DNA from: Fagopyrum homotropicum
Lineage: Eukaryota; Streptophyta; Magnoliopsida; Caryophyllales; Polygonaceae
DNA: 64,000 bases
Direction of reading: 5' to 3'
Assembly (NCBI GenBank): GCA_033239125.1
Contig: BSWB01000001.1
Location: 570,501-634,500 of the forward strand
Shown: positions 60,501 through 64,000 of the stretch, piece after piece
Numbering within the stretch: the stretch's first letter is position 1
Layout of the letters: each line of letters starts with the position of its first letter
Notes under the pieces: model-generated
What the model was told of the DNA's origin: nothing
What the model saw: the letters and a program-made list of their open reading frames with translations, nothing else
The model's database searches: none
Program-made: the position numbers and the translations under genes

Positions 60501-63500
60501 TCGAATGTAAAAATGGAAGATTGTGGCATAGAAAGCATGGCAGACGATAAGGGTAGCTTGGGGAAGCAAACTGACTTGGCTAGCATGTCATCAAATTATG
60601 ATATGGCAATGAAGGATAACAGTTCAATTGCTCCTACCCATGGGATATCTGAGAATGTTATTGGTCAGTCTCCCATGATCTCTGCTTCCAATGCTTCCAT
60701 TAGGCAAAGTGATGTACATTCTAGCTTAACTCAACATACCTCGACAGGTGGATTAAGTTTGAAAGAGCAGGACAAAAACACTTCATCACAGAGCAACAAC
60801 GGCTATGGAGGGAACACAAATGGAATTTCTTTGCGGATAAAATTTTCTCTTAAAAAAGAAGGCAGCAATGGAGTTGTATTAAATGATCAAATTAGGGCTA
60901 TGGGATCTTCTTTCAAACCTCATGCCTACATCAACCATTATGTTCATGGTGAATTTGCTGCATCCGCTGCTGCAAATCTGGCTGTTTTTTCATCAAAAGA
61001 GAACCGGGCAGAGACTCATGTATTTGATAATCCCAGGAAAGCAATATCCGCTAGTATTTCATTGCAGACAAAAGCTTTTTCTTCCGCAGCTGTTCGTTTC
61101 TTCTGGCCTAGTACTGAAAAGAAGCTTTTTGAAGTTCCGAGAGAACGCTGCGGTTGGTGTCTTTCCTGTCAGGGGTCCATTACGAGCAAGAAAGCTTGCT
61201 TGTTAAACGCAGCTGCATTAAATGCCACTAGAGTTGCTACAAAGATTATTTCAGGCCTTCGTTTGAGTACGAATGTGGAAAGTAGTGTCTATAGCATTGC
61301 AATGTATACTTTGTACTTGGAGGAGAGTTTGCGTGGCTTACTAATGGGACCTTTTCAGAATGCAACTTACAGATTGCAGTGGCGTAGACAAGTTGAGTTG
61401 TCTTCATCTTGCAGTGAGATCAAGGCCAGTTTACTTGAAGTGAGTATAAAGGAACTAATTGTTATTTTACGCAGTATAAAGTAAAATTTTTCCTATTACC
61501 TTGACAGAACTGCTTTTAACACCACCTCACAAAATTTTAAATTAGCCAGTGAGATCATGTTCAAGTTGCCTTTGTTTTTGAATCGATAACGAATTACTAG
61601 TTTTCCAGTGTCAAATAGAACGACTTTTTACTGTAATGATCTTCTCCTTATATTTTCTTTGTTCTTGAGTCCCTGCATTTGATTGTTTTTTTTTTAACTC
61701 TCTGCCTTCGATCCGTCACAGCTCGAGGGTAGTCTGCGAATCATCTCTCTTTCAGGTGACTGGACCAAGCTGGTGGATGATTGGAGTGCTAAGCGTTTCA
61801 TGACTCAGACTACTGCCGGTGGCTCAATACAAAAGCGCGGCCCTGGAAGGCCTCCCAAGAAGCATATTTCCACTGCTGAAGTTGCACCTGACGAGTCAGT
61901 TGAAAATTCAAATGATTTTATATGGACGCGAGGAAGAAAGCAAACAAAGCTTATATTCCAGAGAGGAATGCTGCCACATGCGATGTTAAAAAAGGCAGCT
62001 CGCATAGGTATCAGAAGTCAAAACCATATTATCTACTGGAAAACTTTTCTGTATTTTTTCCCCTATTGGCAGGGGATATCTGAAGAGTTTGATGATCAAG
62101 ATGCATTTTGATTATAATCTTATAATATAAAGAGCAATCTACTGAAAAAAAATGTAAATTTCAATTGACTGATGCTTAACCGAGGCAGTGAGGAAGTACT
62201 GAGGTTCATTGTCTGTGGCTTGTTAGGTGGCAGAAGTAAGATCACTGGGCTTAACTATGCTGATGTTTCTGATATTCCGAAGAGAAGCAGACAGCTTGTT
62301 TGGAGAGCTGCTGTTGAGAGGAGTCAGAATGCATCACATCTTGCACTTCAGGTCTTATCTTAATCTTTTGCACTTGGTGGAGGCTTTAATTTTTCCTTTT
62401 TATGCCATCTAGTATCTCAATTGTTGACATTGTGCTTCAGGTGAGGTATCTGGATCATCATATAAAGTGGAGTGACCTTGTTCGTCCTGAGCAGAGCCCC
62501 CAGGATCTGAAAGGTCTTGATACAGAATTTTCTGCTTTCAGAAATGCATTTATCTGTGATAAGAGAGATGCGGAAAACAAGGTTTTATACGGGGTTGTGT
62601 TTGGGCATCAAAAGCATCTTCCCTCTCGTTTAATGAAGAGTATCATTGAGAAAGAAGAAACCCAGGATGGAAAGGAAAAATATTGGTTTGTAGAAACAAG
62701 GGTTCCTTTGTACTTGATAAGAGACTATGAGCAGCAGCAGACGGAAAAATCTGTTTTGCCTCCTGACAACAGATCATTACATAATTTGTCTAGTTTGCAG
62801 AAGAAGCAACTAAAAGAATCCCGTCATGATATGTTCTTATACCTTGTGCGCAAAAGGGATAACATGGGTGTTTGTTGCCTTTGTTCTTCCTGTCAGCAGG
62901 ACGTTTTACTCAAAAATACTGTCAAGTGCAATGCTTGTGAAGGTAACCAATGTTCTACCTTCTATATCTCGATCCAGTGCTAGTCTGTAATTATCAAATG
63001 CACGTGCTGTTCTTTTTCTTTCTTCATTTTTAAATTTGGATGTGCTATATATTTGTTTTTAATTTGCATGTGCAGGAGTACGTCTTTGATTGCCATCTTA
63101 CATTAGCTTGTTAGTAAACATCTCATATAAATGTTGAATGATTTGAGTACTCACTGGTGTTGAATGATGAACAGGCTATTGTCACAGGGAATGTACCATG
63201 AGTTCAACAGTTCAAGCAAATGAAGATATTGAGTACATCATCACTTGTAAAAGCTGCGTCCATGCCAAAATTATTGCTCAAAACAAGAATGTTGAGTCTC
63301 CAACTAGCCCCTTGGCCTTGCAGGGGCAAGAGTACCAGAATGGTTTATCAGCTGCAAAGACTGCAAATCAAAAGCAGAGTGGTAAACAGTTGCTGCCCGT
63401 TGGAGCCTCTGGGGGAATCTCTAATGTTAATGGCGGTTTATCTGTTGGCAAAGATAGCAAGCAAAAGCATAGTGTGAAACTGAAGCTCCCCATCAGAACT

Positions 63501-64000
63501 CCTCAGAGTGTTTCTACCGTCAATCCTTCATCAGTTTCAAAAAAGCGGAAAAAAACTCATAGTGGTAAAAAATTGCTGCAAGAAAGTGATTCCGGTGTGA
63601 AGCAGCCTTCAGCTGTTTCAAATCTGAATTCAAGTAAAAAGAAGAAATTATGTTCACTTGGCCTAATTTGGAAGAAATATAAGAAGAATGAACCAGAAGA
63701 AAGTGGCGATGAATTCAGGCGCAACAATATACTCATGAAGGGCAATCCTGATAATATTGATGTATCTGAGGTCCGATGTCGCAGTTGTATGAAGGATTAT
63801 GATCCTTGCTTCATGTACATTCATTGTGATAAGTGCAATTGTGAGCAAGCAATCCTTTTTCCTTGTCTCAATATTTTTGGTAATGTTATAACAGTTTATA
63901 AGCAGTATAATTTATTCACAAATTTACTATGTGACTTGTGCAGTTTGGTTCCATGCTATGACTGTTGAGCTAGAGGAGTCAAAATTGCCCGAGTTGGTCG
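57576..64000 (+). CDS. PTM: DDT/PHD-finger protein PTM-like (3' end outside window)
   Basis: Exons are 57576-58378, 58736-59413, 60269-61439, 61722-62007, 62227-62351, 62441-62942, 63175-63840 and 63944 onward. All junctions are GT-AG and in phase, giving 1429 aa so far; the C-terminus is beyond the edge. Domains: basic N-terminus, Tudor-like fold (about 47-92, FDDNGVFLGKIVSYDSGLYR), DDT domain (about 198-258), a WHIM-like region in exon 2, a PHD finger (about 414-455, ECRLCGMDGTL to WFCPEC), a Cys-rich block CGWCLSC, an AT-hook-like KRGPGRPPKK, and two further Cys-rich fingers from exons 6-8. PTM is a plant PHD transcription factor that can be tethered to the chloroplast envelope by C-terminal membrane segments and act in plastid-to-nucleus signalling. 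Because those segments would lie outside the window, this could instead be the soluble paralogue type. Start: first ATG of a continuous frame. Confidence 0.92.

Overview
This window is nuclear DNA from a flowering plant, almost certainly a eudicot. The evidence is spliced genes with GT-AG introns, plant-specific families (CYP71-clan P450, CSLA mannan synthase, PTM-type DDT/PHD protein, DUF7054), nuclear tRNA-Leu(UAA) genes, and AT-rich intergenic DNA full of plant transposons. I cannot name the species. All exon coordinates come from reading splice signals and reading frame by eye.

Layout. 0-5 kb: repeats, including a LINE RNase H relic split by a Mutator-like element. 5.1-6.0 kb (+): a two-exon DUF7054 gene with an in-frame upstream ORF. 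7.3-8.2 kb: a hAT MITE and a tRNA-Leu(UAA) gene. 9.2-20 kb (-): a CYP71A-like cluster with two apparently intact genes (512 and 509 aa) and one frameshifted 3' fragment between them. 21.5 kb: a second tRNA-Leu(UAA) with the same body and similar flanks. 23.6-27.1 kb (-): a nine-exon CSLA glucomannan synthase gene (540 aa). 28.6-33.4 kb: a Mutator-like element with long inverted repeats, a TRIM with apparently identical LTRs, and a Cassandra-type solo LTR carrying a 5S-like sequence. 35.5-38.1 and 43.4-46.2 kb (-): two tandem paralogues of a domesticated hAT-transposase-like protein (BED finger, DUF659, hAT dimerisation region), each starting in a 16-nt coding exon. Between them lie a Helitron-like 3' terminus, a broken S40 senescence-regulator copy and nested MITEs. 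48.3-48.7 kb: a 5'-truncated LINE. 51.1-55.9 kb: a probable non-autonomous Helitron with a recent internal duplication. 57.6 kb to the window end (+): eight exons of a PTM-like gene, cut by the edge.

Most of the non-genic DNA is mobile-element material. Several elements can be delimited exactly by target-site duplications: 9 bp for three Mutator-like elements, 8 bp for two hAT MITEs, 5 bp for the TRIM and 11 bp for the LINE. The most unusual item is a scrambled patch of PTM-like exon sequence in the probable 3' UTR of the first hAT-like gene. It is oriented so that a transcript of that gene would be antisense to PTM mRNA. The genes do not form one pathway; each is an independent single-gene locus, apart from the P450 cluster and the hAT-like pair, which arose by local duplication.
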